Origin: Bacteroidota bacterium
Lineage (GTDB): Bacteria; Bacteroidota; Bacteroidia; Chitinophagales; Chitinophagaceae
Assembly (NCBI GenBank): GCA_014190475.1
Contig: BJGL01000012.1
Span: forward strand, 1 to 43,550
DNA: 43,550 nucleotides
Direction of reading: 5' to 3'
Position 1 is the first letter of the stretch, and every line of letters begins with the position of its first letter. Under the pieces are notes generated by a model. It had not been told where the DNA came from and made no database searches. It was given only the letters and a program-made list of their open reading frames with translations. Below, in pieces: positions 8,993 to 19,054 of the stretch. The translations under genes and the position numbers were made by a program.

Positions 8993-11416
8993 ATGAAATA
9001 TCGAGTACTTAACTTCTTGACCTTTTTGACCTTTTCTTTGGCTGGTAATACACAATTGTTGCCTACCGCCGTTCAACTACCAAATGGATGGAAATTAACA
9101 CCAGCCGGTAAGTCTTTTAACTTGGGTGACTTACCATTGAACATGGTTTTAAATCATGCCGGCAACCTTGTTGCGGTTACTAACAATGGGCAAAGCACTC
9201 AATCGATTCAGTTGGTTGATGTGGCCAGTGAGCAAATAGTTGATGAATTGGTCATTCAAAAGTCCTGGTATGGTCTTGCCTTTTCGGCGGACGATAGTAT
9301 TTTATATGCTGCAGGAGGACATGATAATCGAATAATGCTTTACAAGATTCAGCATCAGAAATTAGTTAAATATGATAGCATTTCTTTAGGCAAACCTTGG
9401 CCTGTTCGAATCGGGCCCGCTGGAATTGCAATAGATGAAAAACGAAAGCTTTTATACGTGGTTACACGAGAGGATAAAAAACTGTACCTGATTGATTTAA
9501 AAAATAAGTCAATTCTCGCCACATTTGGATTAGATGCAGAAGCTTATGACTGTAAGATCAGTCCTGATCATCAGGAGCTGTATATTTCTTTATGGGGTGC
9601 AGATAAATTATTGGTCTTTAGTTTAGCTTCAAAGCGATGGACACATTTTATACCCGTAGGTGATAACCCAAATGAGATTTTGATTAGTTCAACAGGTGAT
9701 TTAATTTATGTGTGTAATGCTAATGACAATAGTGTGAGTATTATTGACTCAAAAACTAAGCAAGTTATTGAAACACTTGATGCGGCATTATTTCCAACTT
9801 CTCCCAGTGGTTCTACTTCAAATAGTATAGCACTGGACCCTGGCGGTAAAAAGCTTTATATTGCCAATGCGGATAATAATTGTCTGGCTGTATTTGATGT
9901 AAGTCAAAAGGGAAAAAGTAAGTCTATTGGATTTATTCCCGTGGGGTGGTATCCAACAACAGTTAGATTCATTGCTGGGAAATTGTGGGTGACTAATGGT
10001 AAAGGGGAAACCTCAAAAGCAAATCCATTTGGACCTTCACCGGTTCGTAGTAAAGAAGAAGTAATACACCATGGTTTCAAAACAAAGCCCGGAAACGAAG
10101 TAGAGTATATCGGCGGATTATTTAAAGGGACTATGTCGGTAATTGCTATTCCGAATCCGGTAACCTTAAAGGAATATACCAAAGCAGTTTATTCTAATTC
10201 TCCCTACAGTCAATCACGGTTATTATTAGCCGATAGCTTGGCTCCTGGTTATCCGATTCCAATGACACTTTCAGAAAATGGGAAGGGTACTTCTCCTATA
10301 AAGTATATATTTTATGTAATAAAAGAGAACCGTACTTATGATCAGGTTTTATCAGATCTTCCCAACGGTAATGGAGATTCTTCCTTGCTATTATTTGGAC
10401 GAAAAATTACTCCTAATCAGCATCAACTGGCTGAACAATTTGTTTTGCTGGATAATTTTTATGTAAACTCTGAAGTGAGTGCTGACGGGCATAATTGGAC
10501 CATGGGGGCCTACGCAAATGATTATCTTGAAAAAACCTGGCCCACTAATTACGGTGGACGCGGTGGTAGTTATGGTGGGGAGGGCGAACGTGAAATTGCT
10601 AATAACAAAGCAGGATTTTTTTGGGATAATTGCTATCGTAATGGGGTAAGCTTCAGGTCCTACGGTGAATTTGTAAGTGGAGACAAACCTACTATTAAAG
10701 TTTTACAGAATAATATTTGTCCAAAATTCCCAGACTATAACTTATCAATTCGCGATACAACCCGAATTAGAATTTGGAGAGAAGATTTTGATTCGCTTTT
10801 AGCCAAAAATAAATTACCTCAGTTTAATACTGTTCGGATTGGTAATGATCACACCGAGGGTGTTCGTTTGGGACGTCCTAGCCCATTTGCACATGTTGCG
10901 GATAACGATTTGGCCGTAGGGCTATTAATAGAAAAACTAGCTACTTCATCTATATGGAATGAAACTGCAGTTTTTATAGTAGAAGATGATGCCCAAAATG
11001 GTGCTGACCATATTGATGCTCACCGTAGTACAGCGTATCTGGCCGGAGGATTTGTAAAAAGAGGTTTTGTAGATCATACGCTATATACCACCGCCTCAAT
11101 GTTACGAACAATGGAGTTAATCTTGGGGTTGCCTCCTATGACTCAATATGACGCCGGCGCCACTCCTATGTGGCGATGTTTTGATACGATAGCGCAATCC
11201 TTTTCATACAAAGCCCTTGTGCCTGATGTGGACTTAACCCAAAAAAATACTGTTCGCTCGGAGTGGCAAAGAAGATCAGAACTGTTTGACTATGCAAAAG
11301 AAGATGCCAACAATGATATTGAGTTTAATCGTGTATTATGGCATGGGATAAAGGGCGATATTCCATTCCCCGGACCGCGCAGAGCAGCTTTTGTACTTTC
11401 AACAAAAAGCGAATAA
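8993..11416 (+). CDS. Bifunctional YncE/YVTN-type beta-propeller plus alkaline-phosphatase-superfamily phosphoesterase
   Basis: N-terminal propeller repeats (LYIANADNNCLAVFDV); C-terminal KENRTYDQVLSDLPNGNGDSS...VSADGHNWTMGAYANDY...EDDAQNGADHIDAHRS, as in PF04185-like phosphoesterases. Starts 3 nt after the TonB receptor stop. Confidence 0.88.
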   Translation: MKYRVLNFLTFLTFSLAGNTQLLPTAVQLPNGWKLTPAGKSFNLGDLPLNMVLNHAGNLVAVTNNGQSTQSIQLVDVASEQIVDELVIQKSWYGLAFSADDSILYAAGGHDNRIMLYKIQHQKLVKYDSISLGKPWPVRIGPAGIAIDEKRKLLYVVTREDKKLYLIDLKNKSILATFGLDAEAYDCKISPDHQELYISLWGADKLLVFSLASKRWTHFIPVGDNPNEILISSTGDLIYVCNANDNSVSIIDSKTKQVIETLDAALFPTSPSGSTSNSIALDPGGKKLYIANADNNCLAVFDVSQKGKSKSIGFIPVGWYPTTVRFIAGKLWVTNGKGETSKANPFGPSPVRSKEEVIHHGFKTKPGNEVEYIGGLFKGTMSVIAIPNPVTLKEYTKAVYSNSPYSQSRLLLADSLAPGYPIPMTLSENGKGTSPIKYIFYVIKENRTYDQVLSDLPNGNGDSSLLLFGRKITPNQHQLAEQFVLLDNFYVNSEVSADGHNWTMGAYANDYLEKTWPTNYGGRGGSYGGEGEREIANNKAGFFWDNCYRNGVSFRSYGEFVSGDKPTIKVLQNNICPKFPDYNLSIRDTTRIRIWREDFDSLLAKNKLPQFNTVRIGNDHTEGVRLGRPSPFAHVADNDLAVGLLIEKLATSSIWNETAVFIVEDDAQNGADHIDAHRSTAYLAGGFVKRGFVDHTLYTTASMLRTMELILGLPPMTQYDAGATPMWRCFDTIAQSFSYKALVPDVDLTQKNTVRSEWQRRSELFDYAKEDANNDIEFNRVLWHGIKGDIPFPGPRRAAFVLSTKSE

Positions 11417-11424
11417 CAAAGTTG

Positions 11425-11486
11425 GTAACGTTTCAATAACAGTAGGATTAATTTTTATTAACATTAACAACATTTTTGCATAACAA
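11425..11486 (+). promoter_or_regulatory. Candidate phased Pho-box-like array upstream of susC
   Basis: GTAACGT (11425), ATAACAG (11436), TTAACAT (11458), ATAACAA (11480): all on the same 11-bp register. Confidence 0.5.
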
Positions 11487-11537
11487 TAGATATTGAAATT
11501 GCAGCCTATTAAAACTGAATTTCAAAATCAACTATTT

Positions 11538-14500
11538 ATGCGCAAAAGCGTTTTTTCATTGCTTTGTCTGTTGTTTTCTTTAATGGCAGCAGCACAGCAA
11601 ATTAAAGGAAGAGTATTTAATGAGTCTACAAACGAACCACTTTCGGGTGTCACAATTTTGGTGAAGGAGACAGGTGTTCGCACAATTACTGATAAAGAAG
11701 GAAATTTTACATGTAATGCGGTTATTGGTAACACACTGGAGGTTAGTAGTTCTGGGTTTTTTACTAAGTCTCAAGCGATCGATTCATTATTTCTCACATT
11801 AACCTTAGTCGCTGAAACAAAAGAGCTTGGGGAAGTTGTGGTAACTGCTCTTGGTATAAAAAGAGAAAAGAAAAAGCTGGGTTATGCCATTCAGGAAATA
11901 AAAGGTGAAGACCTGACCATAGCTCGTGAAACAAACGTTGTAAATCAGTTAGCAGGTAAAGTAGCTGGAGTAACCGTGATTGGCAGCCCTTCAGGCGTTG
12001 GCGGTTCTTCCAGGGTTACCATCCGAGGTGAGCGGTCTGTTGATTTAAATAAAAACCAGCCATTATATGTAATTGATGGAGTGCCTATTAGTAATGCAAT
12101 AACCGGTGCTTCTGGACGTTCAAATCTCGAAATTGACTTCGGAAATGGTGCAGGGTTTGTTAATCCGGATGACATAGAATCCATGAGTGTGTTAAAAGGG
12201 CCTGCTGCCTCTGCACTATATGGCTCCCGAGCAGCAAATGGTGTAATTTTAATTAAAACAAAGTCAGGAAAAAAACAAAAAGGGCTCGGTGTTGAATTCA
12301 GTACCAATTCAACATTCGAAACACCATTAAAACTTCCGGAGTATCAAACTGTATATGGACAAGGTAATGGAAGTGGTAGCGCTTTTGCATTTGTGAATGG
12401 AGCTGGGGGTGGTTTAACAGATGGCACAGACGAAGGTTGGGGACCCGCTTTTAATGGTCAGTCTTATCCTCAGTTTAATTCGCCTCGTACACTCAATGGC
12501 CAAGTAATCCCATTCATGGGGGGCGATTTAAATGCGCCTGCCGGAAGTGTAATAACATCTACTCCATGGGTTGCCGATAAGGATAATTTGAAAAATTTTC
12601 TTCAAACAGGAACTACTTTCACCAATAATGTAGCATTGGTAGGTGGGAATAATGATGGAGATTTTCGTCTCAGTTATACTAATTTGAATCAAGTGGGTAT
12701 GATCCCAAACACTGATTTAACCCGAAATACAATTTCTTTGTCAGGGGGCTATAAACTCAACTCTAAGTTTACGGCCAGAGCTTTTGTTTCATACATAAAT
12801 GGGGAAAGTGATAACCGGCCTTCTATCAGCTATGGAACAGAAAGTATCATGTATTTATTTAATTGTTGGTTACCAGCTTCCGTAAAAGTTAGTGATCTTA
12901 AGCGTCTTTGGCAACCTGGCCTAGAGAATGCACGTCAATTTGGTTGGAACTATAATTATCATGACAATCCTTATGTGACTGTTTACAAAAATACAAACGG
13001 GCAGTCTTATAACCGTATTATGGGAAATGTAGTCTTGAAATATGACTTTACTTCTTGGTTAAGTCTGCAGTTTAGGACTGCTACAGATTGGAGTAATGAG
13101 CGTCGAGAATACAGACGTGCATTCAGTACACAACGTTTTCCTTTTGGACAATATCGTGAAACAAACATTATTAATGAGGAGCGCAATACTGACTTTTTGC
13201 TTTCTGCTGCAAAGGGGATCAATGATAAATTTTCATTTAATGCAACTGTAGGAGGTAACGCTATGCAACAAACCTCTTATTTTAATGAAGCAGTAGCAGG
13301 GCAGCTCAATATTCCTGAGGTCTACAGCCTTAATAACTCTAGAATAGCGTTGGTAAATGAACAACGTAATGTAGGAAAGCGAATTAATAGCTTATATGGA
13401 TCTTTTGGAATTTCTTTTGACAATAGAATATTTCTTGACCTCACCGGCCGTAATGATTGGAGTTCAGCATTGACACTGCCAGAGAATTTAAGAATGTTTG
13501 GAATTGAAGATAATTCATATTTCTACTCCTCTGTTGCGCTCAGTGCCGTTATAAGCGAAATGGTGAAACTTCCTAAATTTATCAGCTTCTTAAAGGCGCG
13601 AGGTAGCTTTGCACAAGTTGGAAATGACACTGATCCTTTTGCATACACTCAAACATTTAGTCGTAGTGAACCATTCGGATCCTTCCAGATATATGGTGAA
13701 ACAAGTAGCCTTGCTAACTTGAATTTAAAGCCTGAGATAAGTTCTGCTATTGAAGTAGGTTCTGAGATAAAATTTTGGGGTAATAGATTGGGGCTTGATA
13801 TCACTTATTATAAAAGTAATACCAGTAACCAGATTTTAGCCATTCCCCTCTCAACAACAAGTGGTTATGCTTCTCGCAGAATTAATGCGGGTCTGATTAC
13901 AAACTATGGTGTAGAAGTGATGATAAATGGAACGCCAATTAAAAAGAAAAACTTTACCTGGGATGTCTTTGTGAATTTTTCGGCTAATCGTAGTGAAGTT
14001 CTAGAACTATCTGAAGGACTCACGAATTATGTGATGGCCAGCCGTCGGGTTACCGTCGAGGCAAGAGTCGGAGAACGAATGGGTAGCTTATTTGGGATAG
14101 GGTTTGCACGAGTTCAAAATACAAATCCTGCTGCTCCTTACTATGATGCCAGCGGAAAGTATACCGGTCAAATGGTATTTGGATCCAACGGGCGTCCAAT
14201 TCGTACTACTAATCGTATCTATCTAGGTAACTACAATCCCGACTGGCTTATGGGCGTAGGAAACAGCTTTAATTTTAAGGGTATTAAGTTGAGTTTGTTA
14301 TTTGATATCCGTCAAGGTGGAAAACTTTATTCTGAAACACAGACAGTGGGACGTGAGGGAGGAATCATTATTGAAACGCTTCAGGGACGTGCAAATGGGT
14401 ATGATCTGACTCAAACAGGTAATGGAGTGATTGGGCAAGGTGTTGTACAAAATCCTGATGGAACGTTTACCCCAAATACTACCAAAGTTACTGCACGAGA

Positions 14501-14801
14501 GTGGCATACAGCATGGACAGGTGGACGTGCTATTGCTGAGGGGGTCATGTTTGATGCTTCATTTATTAAGCTTCGCGAGGTACAATTAGGTTATACATTT
14601 CCAGATAAGTGGTTTGTTAAAACTCCTTTCCGTGCTATCAATCTAAGCTTAGTAGGACGCAACCTACTCCTATGGGATAAAGTGCCTCACGTTGATCCGG
14701 AAAATATGTCTTACACAGGCGGAACCGCACTTCCAGGCATTGAAAATATGAGTATGCCTACCTCACGTAGTTATGGAATCAACCTGAGCCTAAAATTTTA
14801 A
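11538..14801 (+). CDS. SusC/RagA-family TonB-linked outer-membrane protein
   Basis: MRKSVFSLLCLLFSLMAAAQQIKGRVFNESTNEPLSGVTILVKETG..., plug VNQLAGKVAGVTVIGSPSGVGGSSRVTIRG, and ...GPAASALYGSRAANGVILIKTK. Start refined from 11493 to 11538 to expose the signal peptide. Confidence 0.95.
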   Translation: MRKSVFSLLCLLFSLMAAAQQIKGRVFNESTNEPLSGVTILVKETGVRTITDKEGNFTCNAVIGNTLEVSSSGFFTKSQAIDSLFLTLTLVAETKELGEVVVTALGIKREKKKLGYAIQEIKGEDLTIARETNVVNQLAGKVAGVTVIGSPSGVGGSSRVTIRGERSVDLNKNQPLYVIDGVPISNAITGASGRSNLEIDFGNGAGFVNPDDIESMSVLKGPAASALYGSRAANGVILIKTKSGKKQKGLGVEFSTNSTFETPLKLPEYQTVYGQGNGSGSAFAFVNGAGGGLTDGTDEGWGPAFNGQSYPQFNSPRTLNGQVIPFMGGDLNAPAGSVITSTPWVADKDNLKNFLQTGTTFTNNVALVGGNNDGDFRLSYTNLNQVGMIPNTDLTRNTISLSGGYKLNSKFTARAFVSYINGESDNRPSISYGTESIMYLFNCWLPASVKVSDLKRLWQPGLENARQFGWNYNYHDNPYVTVYKNTNGQSYNRIMGNVVLKYDFTSWLSLQFRTATDWSNERREYRRAFSTQRFPFGQYRETNIINEERNTDFLLSAAKGINDKFSFNATVGGNAMQQTSYFNEAVAGQLNIPEVYSLNNSRIALVNEQRNVGKRINSLYGSFGISFDNRIFLDLTGRNDWSSALTLPENLRMFGIEDNSYFYSSVALSAVISEMVKLPKFISFLKARGSFAQVGNDTDPFAYTQTFSRSEPFGSFQIYGETSSLANLNLKPEISSAIEVGSEIKFWGNRLGLDITYYKSNTSNQILAIPLSTTSGYASRRINAGLITNYGVEVMINGTPIKKKNFTWDVFVNFSANRSEVLELSEGLTNYVMASRRVTVEARVGERMGSLFGIGFARVQNTNPAAPYYDASGKYTGQMVFGSNGRPIRTTNRIYLGNYNPDWLMGVGNSFNFKGIKLSLLFDIRQGGKLYSETQTVGREGGIIIETLQGRANGYDLTQTGNGVIGQGVVQNPDGTFTPNTTKVTAREWHTAWTGGRAIAEGVMFDASFIKLREVQLGYTFPDKWFVKTPFRAINLSLVGRNLLLWDKVPHVDPENMSYTGGTALPGIENMSMPTSRSYGINLSLKF

Positions 14802-14819
14802 TCTATAAAAGCTGTTAAA

Positions 14820-16337
14820 ATGAAAAATATAATTCTTGGTATTCTATCTGTATTATTATTTACGAGTTGTACAAAAAATTTTAGGGAAATAAATACCGAT
14901 AGAAATAATCCTACTGCTGTTACTTCTGACCTGTTGTTAAGCGGAATAATTAGCAGTACATTAAATAATCAGGTGGGTGAAGCATGGTCAATCGGAAATC
15001 TTGTTGTACAATACAATGCAAAGATTCAATTTGTTAATGAGGATCGTTACGGTTGGGCAGAGTTAAATTCAATTTGGAATAATGTGTATGGTAACTACCG
15101 AAATTTGCAAAACATTTTCACACAAGTTGGATCAAACACAGCTAGTCCATATTATGGCGTATCCCTCATTTTAAAGTCATGGATGTTCTCACTAGTTGCT
15201 GATGCATATGGAGACGCTCCCTACAGCCAAGCTGGAAAAGGTAAGACTGACGCAGCTTATCAACCTGTTTATGACAAACAAGAAGATATCTATTCAGGAA
15301 TACTTGCCGATTTGAAAAAGGCAAATGAGGTTTTAGCTACAGCTAGTGGGCCATTTTCTGGCGATTTGATTTACGGGGGCGGACCTTCGGCTATAATAAA
15401 ATGGCGCAGGTTAGCTAACTCACTCAGATTGCGATACTTGATGCGATTATCAAAGCAAAAAAGTGTAAGCGCTGAGTTACAGGCTATTTTAAACGACCCT
15501 ATCAATAATCCAATTTTTACAGGAAATTCAGACAATGCAGAATTAAAATATTTGGCAGCAGCTCCAAATCAATGGCCACTATATGGATCAAGAGTTGGTT
15601 CCTTCGATGAGATTCGCTTAAGTAAAACATTTTCGGACCGTTTAACTGCGTTAAACGATCCACGTATCCGGGTTTTTGGTCGCCCTACTCAGAACTCTGT
15701 TACATCCGGCACACCTGTAATTCAGGGAATTCCAAATGGTCTTAGCGACGTTGCGGCACTAGCATTTAATGGGGGTCCACAAAACGTATCAAGAGTGGGT
15801 TACACTTTTGCTTGTCTGGTATGTAATGATCCAGGCCAAGCAGCTCCTATACCTGATGCGCCACGTGGTATATTAATGACCTATGCTGAACTCCAATTTA
15901 TACTTGCTGAAGCCAGGCAAAGAAATTTTATTACAACTGGTACTGCATCTACATATTATAATCAAGGCATAGCAGCTAATTTTTCATATTGGCAATCTGT
16001 TGTGCCAGCAGCCTACAATTTGCAAATTGCTATGCCAACAGTTTATCTGACACAGCCTGCTGTCGAACTCACTGGTACTAATACTGAGATGTTAGGTAAG
16101 ATAGCACTTCAAAAATGGATTGCACTTTACTTTAATGGGCTGGAAGCTTGGTTTGATTGGAAAAGAACTGGTTTACCGGAAATTATTCCAGGTCCCGGCA
16201 ATCTGAATAATAATTTAGTACCTGTTCGCTTCATATACCCTATTAGTGAACAGGCTCTTAATGCCGCAAATCGAGCTGCAGCAGTACAGCGTCAGGGAGC
16301 TGATAATATCAACACACGAACTTGGATAGCTAAGTAG
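14820..16337 (+). CDS. SusD/RagB-family nutrient-binding outer-membrane lipoprotein (SusD-like_2 type)
   Basis: Lipobox LLFTSC; NTDRNNPTAVTSDLLLSGII; directly follows SusC. Confidence 0.92.
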   Translation: MKNIILGILSVLLFTSCTKNFREINTDRNNPTAVTSDLLLSGIISSTLNNQVGEAWSIGNLVVQYNAKIQFVNEDRYGWAELNSIWNNVYGNYRNLQNIFTQVGSNTASPYYGVSLILKSWMFSLVADAYGDAPYSQAGKGKTDAAYQPVYDKQEDIYSGILADLKKANEVLATASGPFSGDLIYGGGPSAIIKWRRLANSLRLRYLMRLSKQKSVSAELQAILNDPINNPIFTGNSDNAELKYLAAAPNQWPLYGSRVGSFDEIRLSKTFSDRLTALNDPRIRVFGRPTQNSVTSGTPVIQGIPNGLSDVAALAFNGGPQNVSRVGYTFACLVCNDPGQAAPIPDAPRGILMTYAELQFILAEARQRNFITTGTASTYYNQGIAANFSYWQSVVPAAYNLQIAMPTVYLTQPAVELTGTNTEMLGKIALQKWIALYFNGLEAWFDWKRTGLPEIIPGPGNLNNNLVPVRFIYPISEQALNAANRAAAVQRQGADNINTRTWIAK

Positions 16338-16360
16338 TCACGTTTTAGGTCAACGACTTT

Positions 16361-19054
16361 ATGTTAGATATCATTAGATTTTTAGTGCTCTGTGGTTTAT
16401 TCAATTTCATGTTTAAAGCAACAGCACAGGAGCCTGTAATGTTACAAGTACCAGGTGTAAATAAATTTACTAAAATTAGTACTACTGGTCTCTCCGTATT
16501 GCCGAGCGGAAGATACGTGAAACCTGCAGGCGAAGTCTATCAAATTACCAACGACCCTTTTGGATTAGCTATTTCTCCAAGTGGAAGATGGGTGGTGTCT
16601 CTACACAATGGTGTGCTTACCCGTTATGATAATGCTACTAAAGAAATTCAACGAATACCTGATTACAAAAAAACCATTAAATCTCCTTTTCCGAAAGGGT
16701 CATTTCTAGGCATAGCATATGGTAAAAATGACTCTATTTTATATTTAAGTGCAGGAGACAGAGGTACTATCATCTGCTATAATCCTATTCAGTTTGAAAT
16801 AATTGACACTATTGCTTTAAATGGCATTTCAAATAATATCCGTTTTCAAGACAGTTTTACATCTGACTTAGTATATGATCATACCCGAAATGAGTTACTG
16901 GCACTTGACTTGTATAATTATAGATTAGTCCGCATTAATTGTATAAAAAATACTGTAATAAGCTCCATCCAAACCGGGAGGCTTCCCTTTGGACTTTCTA
17001 CATCTCCTGATGGTGCTTATGCATTAGTGGCAAATGTTGGGATGTATGAGTATCCTTTGATTAAAGGGATGACTAGTAGTAATTATGATTCCTTGTTAAT
17101 TTCAAGACATCCTTATGGACATAATACAATTGAATCAAAATCAGGGATTGTCATTGATGGAAAAGTTATACCAGGTGTTGGCGATCCTAACGTAGATGAA
17201 GCAATGAGTGTATATATTATTGATTTATCTACTGAACGCGTGAATTATAAAATTAAAACAGGGTATCAGGTGGGAGAATGGGTTGATGATAAGGAAGTAG
17301 TTGGCGGTTCAAGTCCTAATAGTATAGCGGTTGGCCAACAATTGGCTTATATTACAAACGCTACCAATGATAATATCACCGTATTAGATTATCGAAGTGG
17401 TAAAATCGTAAAACATATACAGCTTTCAATTGATTCAACCTTAGATAAATTACGAGGCTATTTGCCATTTGGTATTGAACTCTCACCCGATGAAAAAAGA
17501 CTGTATGTTGCATTACTTGGACTTAATGCCGTTGCAGTAATTGATACTCGATTGGGAAAGACAGTAGGTTTGATCCCCGCCGGTTGGGGACCTACACGTG
17601 TTAAATTATCAAAAATTGATTCTTCTCTTTTTATTACAAGTTGTAGAGGATTAGGTGCAGGGCCGAATGGGGGACGTGGATTTACAGCTCCCGTACAAGG
17701 CACCTACGTTGGAGATATTCAACTTGCCACATTACAACGAGTTCCATTGCCCGCTGATTCAACACTACAGTCTATGTATGCTGACGTAATCAACTATACC
17801 TATCAACGTACTTATACTAAGCCTACATTTTTGCCAGCTTACCCTGGTGAAAAATCAACACCTATTGAACATATTATATACATAACAAAAGAAAACCGTA
17901 CCTATGATGAGATCTTTGGTCAATTATTAGATGGTAACGGCGATTCTTCATTATCTCGTTTTGGAAATAATGTGAAAGTAGTTAGACAGCGTGATACATT
18001 AGAACATGTTAATGTATCACCTAACCATTCAAAAATTGCACGACAATTTGCTTTTAGTGATAATTTTTATTGTGACAGCGATGCCTCAATTCATGGCCAC
18101 CATTGGATGATGGGAGTGATCCCGAATGAATGGGTTGAGGCAAATTCAAATGCTACAAAAACGGCAATGTATTTTTCAACTGCACCCGGTAGACGTTTCC
18201 CTGGTTCCACCGGCAGCATGGATCCTGAGGATTTTGCTGAAACAGGCGGTTTATGGGAAGCACTTGAACGCAAAGGTATTTCCTTTTATAATTTTGGTGA
18301 AGCAAATGAAACCGCGCATGTTCGTGAAAATTGGTATGATACAGCTACCGGGGCAGCACATGGCGTCATGGTTCCCATGCAGAATGCTTTATATAAAAGA
18401 ACCAGTCAACAATATGCTGGTTATAATACAAATATTCCAGATCAGTTTCGAGTAGAGCAATTTACCGAGGAATTTAAAAAACTATGGATAGAGGGAAAAG
18501 ATTCACTCCCATCAATTATAACCATTCAGCTTCCTAATGATCACGCTTCTTCTCCCCGTCCCGAAGATGGATACCCTTTAATACATAGTTACATCGCTGA
18601 CAATGATTTAGCGCTTGGGCGAATAATTACTTTTTTATCCCAAACACGTTTTTGGAAAAAAATGTTAGTCATTATCACAGAAGATGATCCGCAAGGTGGT
18701 GTAGATCATATTGACGCACATCGCAGTATATTGATGATGGCTGGTCCTTATGTCAAAAGGGAATACGTATCTCATACCCATGCTAATTTTGGCTCTATAC
18801 TAAAGACAATTTATCATCTTTTGGGTGTTCCCTACGTGAATCAATATGATCTTACTGCGTCCTTGTTAGATGATTTTTTTACAGCTGATCCTGACTTTTC
18901 ACCCTATTTATTTCAAAAACCAGATTTACGAATTTTTGACCCTGCTAAGGCGATGAAAAAATATAACCGAAATATCGATTGGAGGCAGATAATCCAAGAC
19001 ATTCCTATCGACGACGTAAACGCAATAAAAAAATTGCATTATAATAATAAGTAA
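16361..19054 (+). CDS. Bifunctional YncE/YVTN-type beta-propeller plus alkaline-phosphatase-superfamily phosphoesterase, paralogue of 8993..11416
   Basis: KENRTYDEIFGQLLDGNGDSSLSRFG...DASIHGHHWMMG...EDDPQGGVDHIDAHRS shares landmark motifs with the first copy. Confidence 0.88.
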   Translation: MLDIIRFLVLCGLFNFMFKATAQEPVMLQVPGVNKFTKISTTGLSVLPSGRYVKPAGEVYQITNDPFGLAISPSGRWVVSLHNGVLTRYDNATKEIQRIPDYKKTIKSPFPKGSFLGIAYGKNDSILYLSAGDRGTIICYNPIQFEIIDTIALNGISNNIRFQDSFTSDLVYDHTRNELLALDLYNYRLVRINCIKNTVISSIQTGRLPFGLSTSPDGAYALVANVGMYEYPLIKGMTSSNYDSLLISRHPYGHNTIESKSGIVIDGKVIPGVGDPNVDEAMSVYIIDLSTERVNYKIKTGYQVGEWVDDKEVVGGSSPNSIAVGQQLAYITNATNDNITVLDYRSGKIVKHIQLSIDSTLDKLRGYLPFGIELSPDEKRLYVALLGLNAVAVIDTRLGKTVGLIPAGWGPTRVKLSKIDSSLFITSCRGLGAGPNGGRGFTAPVQGTYVGDIQLATLQRVPLPADSTLQSMYADVINYTYQRTYTKPTFLPAYPGEKSTPIEHIIYITKENRTYDEIFGQLLDGNGDSSLSRFGNNVKVVRQRDTLEHVNVSPNHSKIARQFAFSDNFYCDSDASIHGHHWMMGVIPNEWVEANSNATKTAMYFSTAPGRRFPGSTGSMDPEDFAETGGLWEALERKGISFYNFGEANETAHVRENWYDTATGAAHGVMVPMQNALYKRTSQQYAGYNTNIPDQFRVEQFTEEFKKLWIEGKDSLPSIITIQLPNDHASSPRPEDGYPLIHSYIADNDLALGRIITFLSQTRFWKKMLVIITEDDPQGGVDHIDAHRSILMMAGPYVKREYVSHTHANFGSILKTIYHLLGVPYVNQYDLTASLLDDFFTADPDFSPYLFQKPDLRIFDPAKAMKKYNRNIDWRQIIQDIPIDDVNAIKKLHYNNK

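Noticed and set aside
11538-16337. Treating the SusC/SusD pair as a classical polysaccharide utilization locus
   Set aside because: No glycoside hydrolase, polysaccharide lyase, SusR/HTCS or ECF sigma/anti-sigma gene is adjacent; neighbours are phosphoesterase and phosphonate genes.
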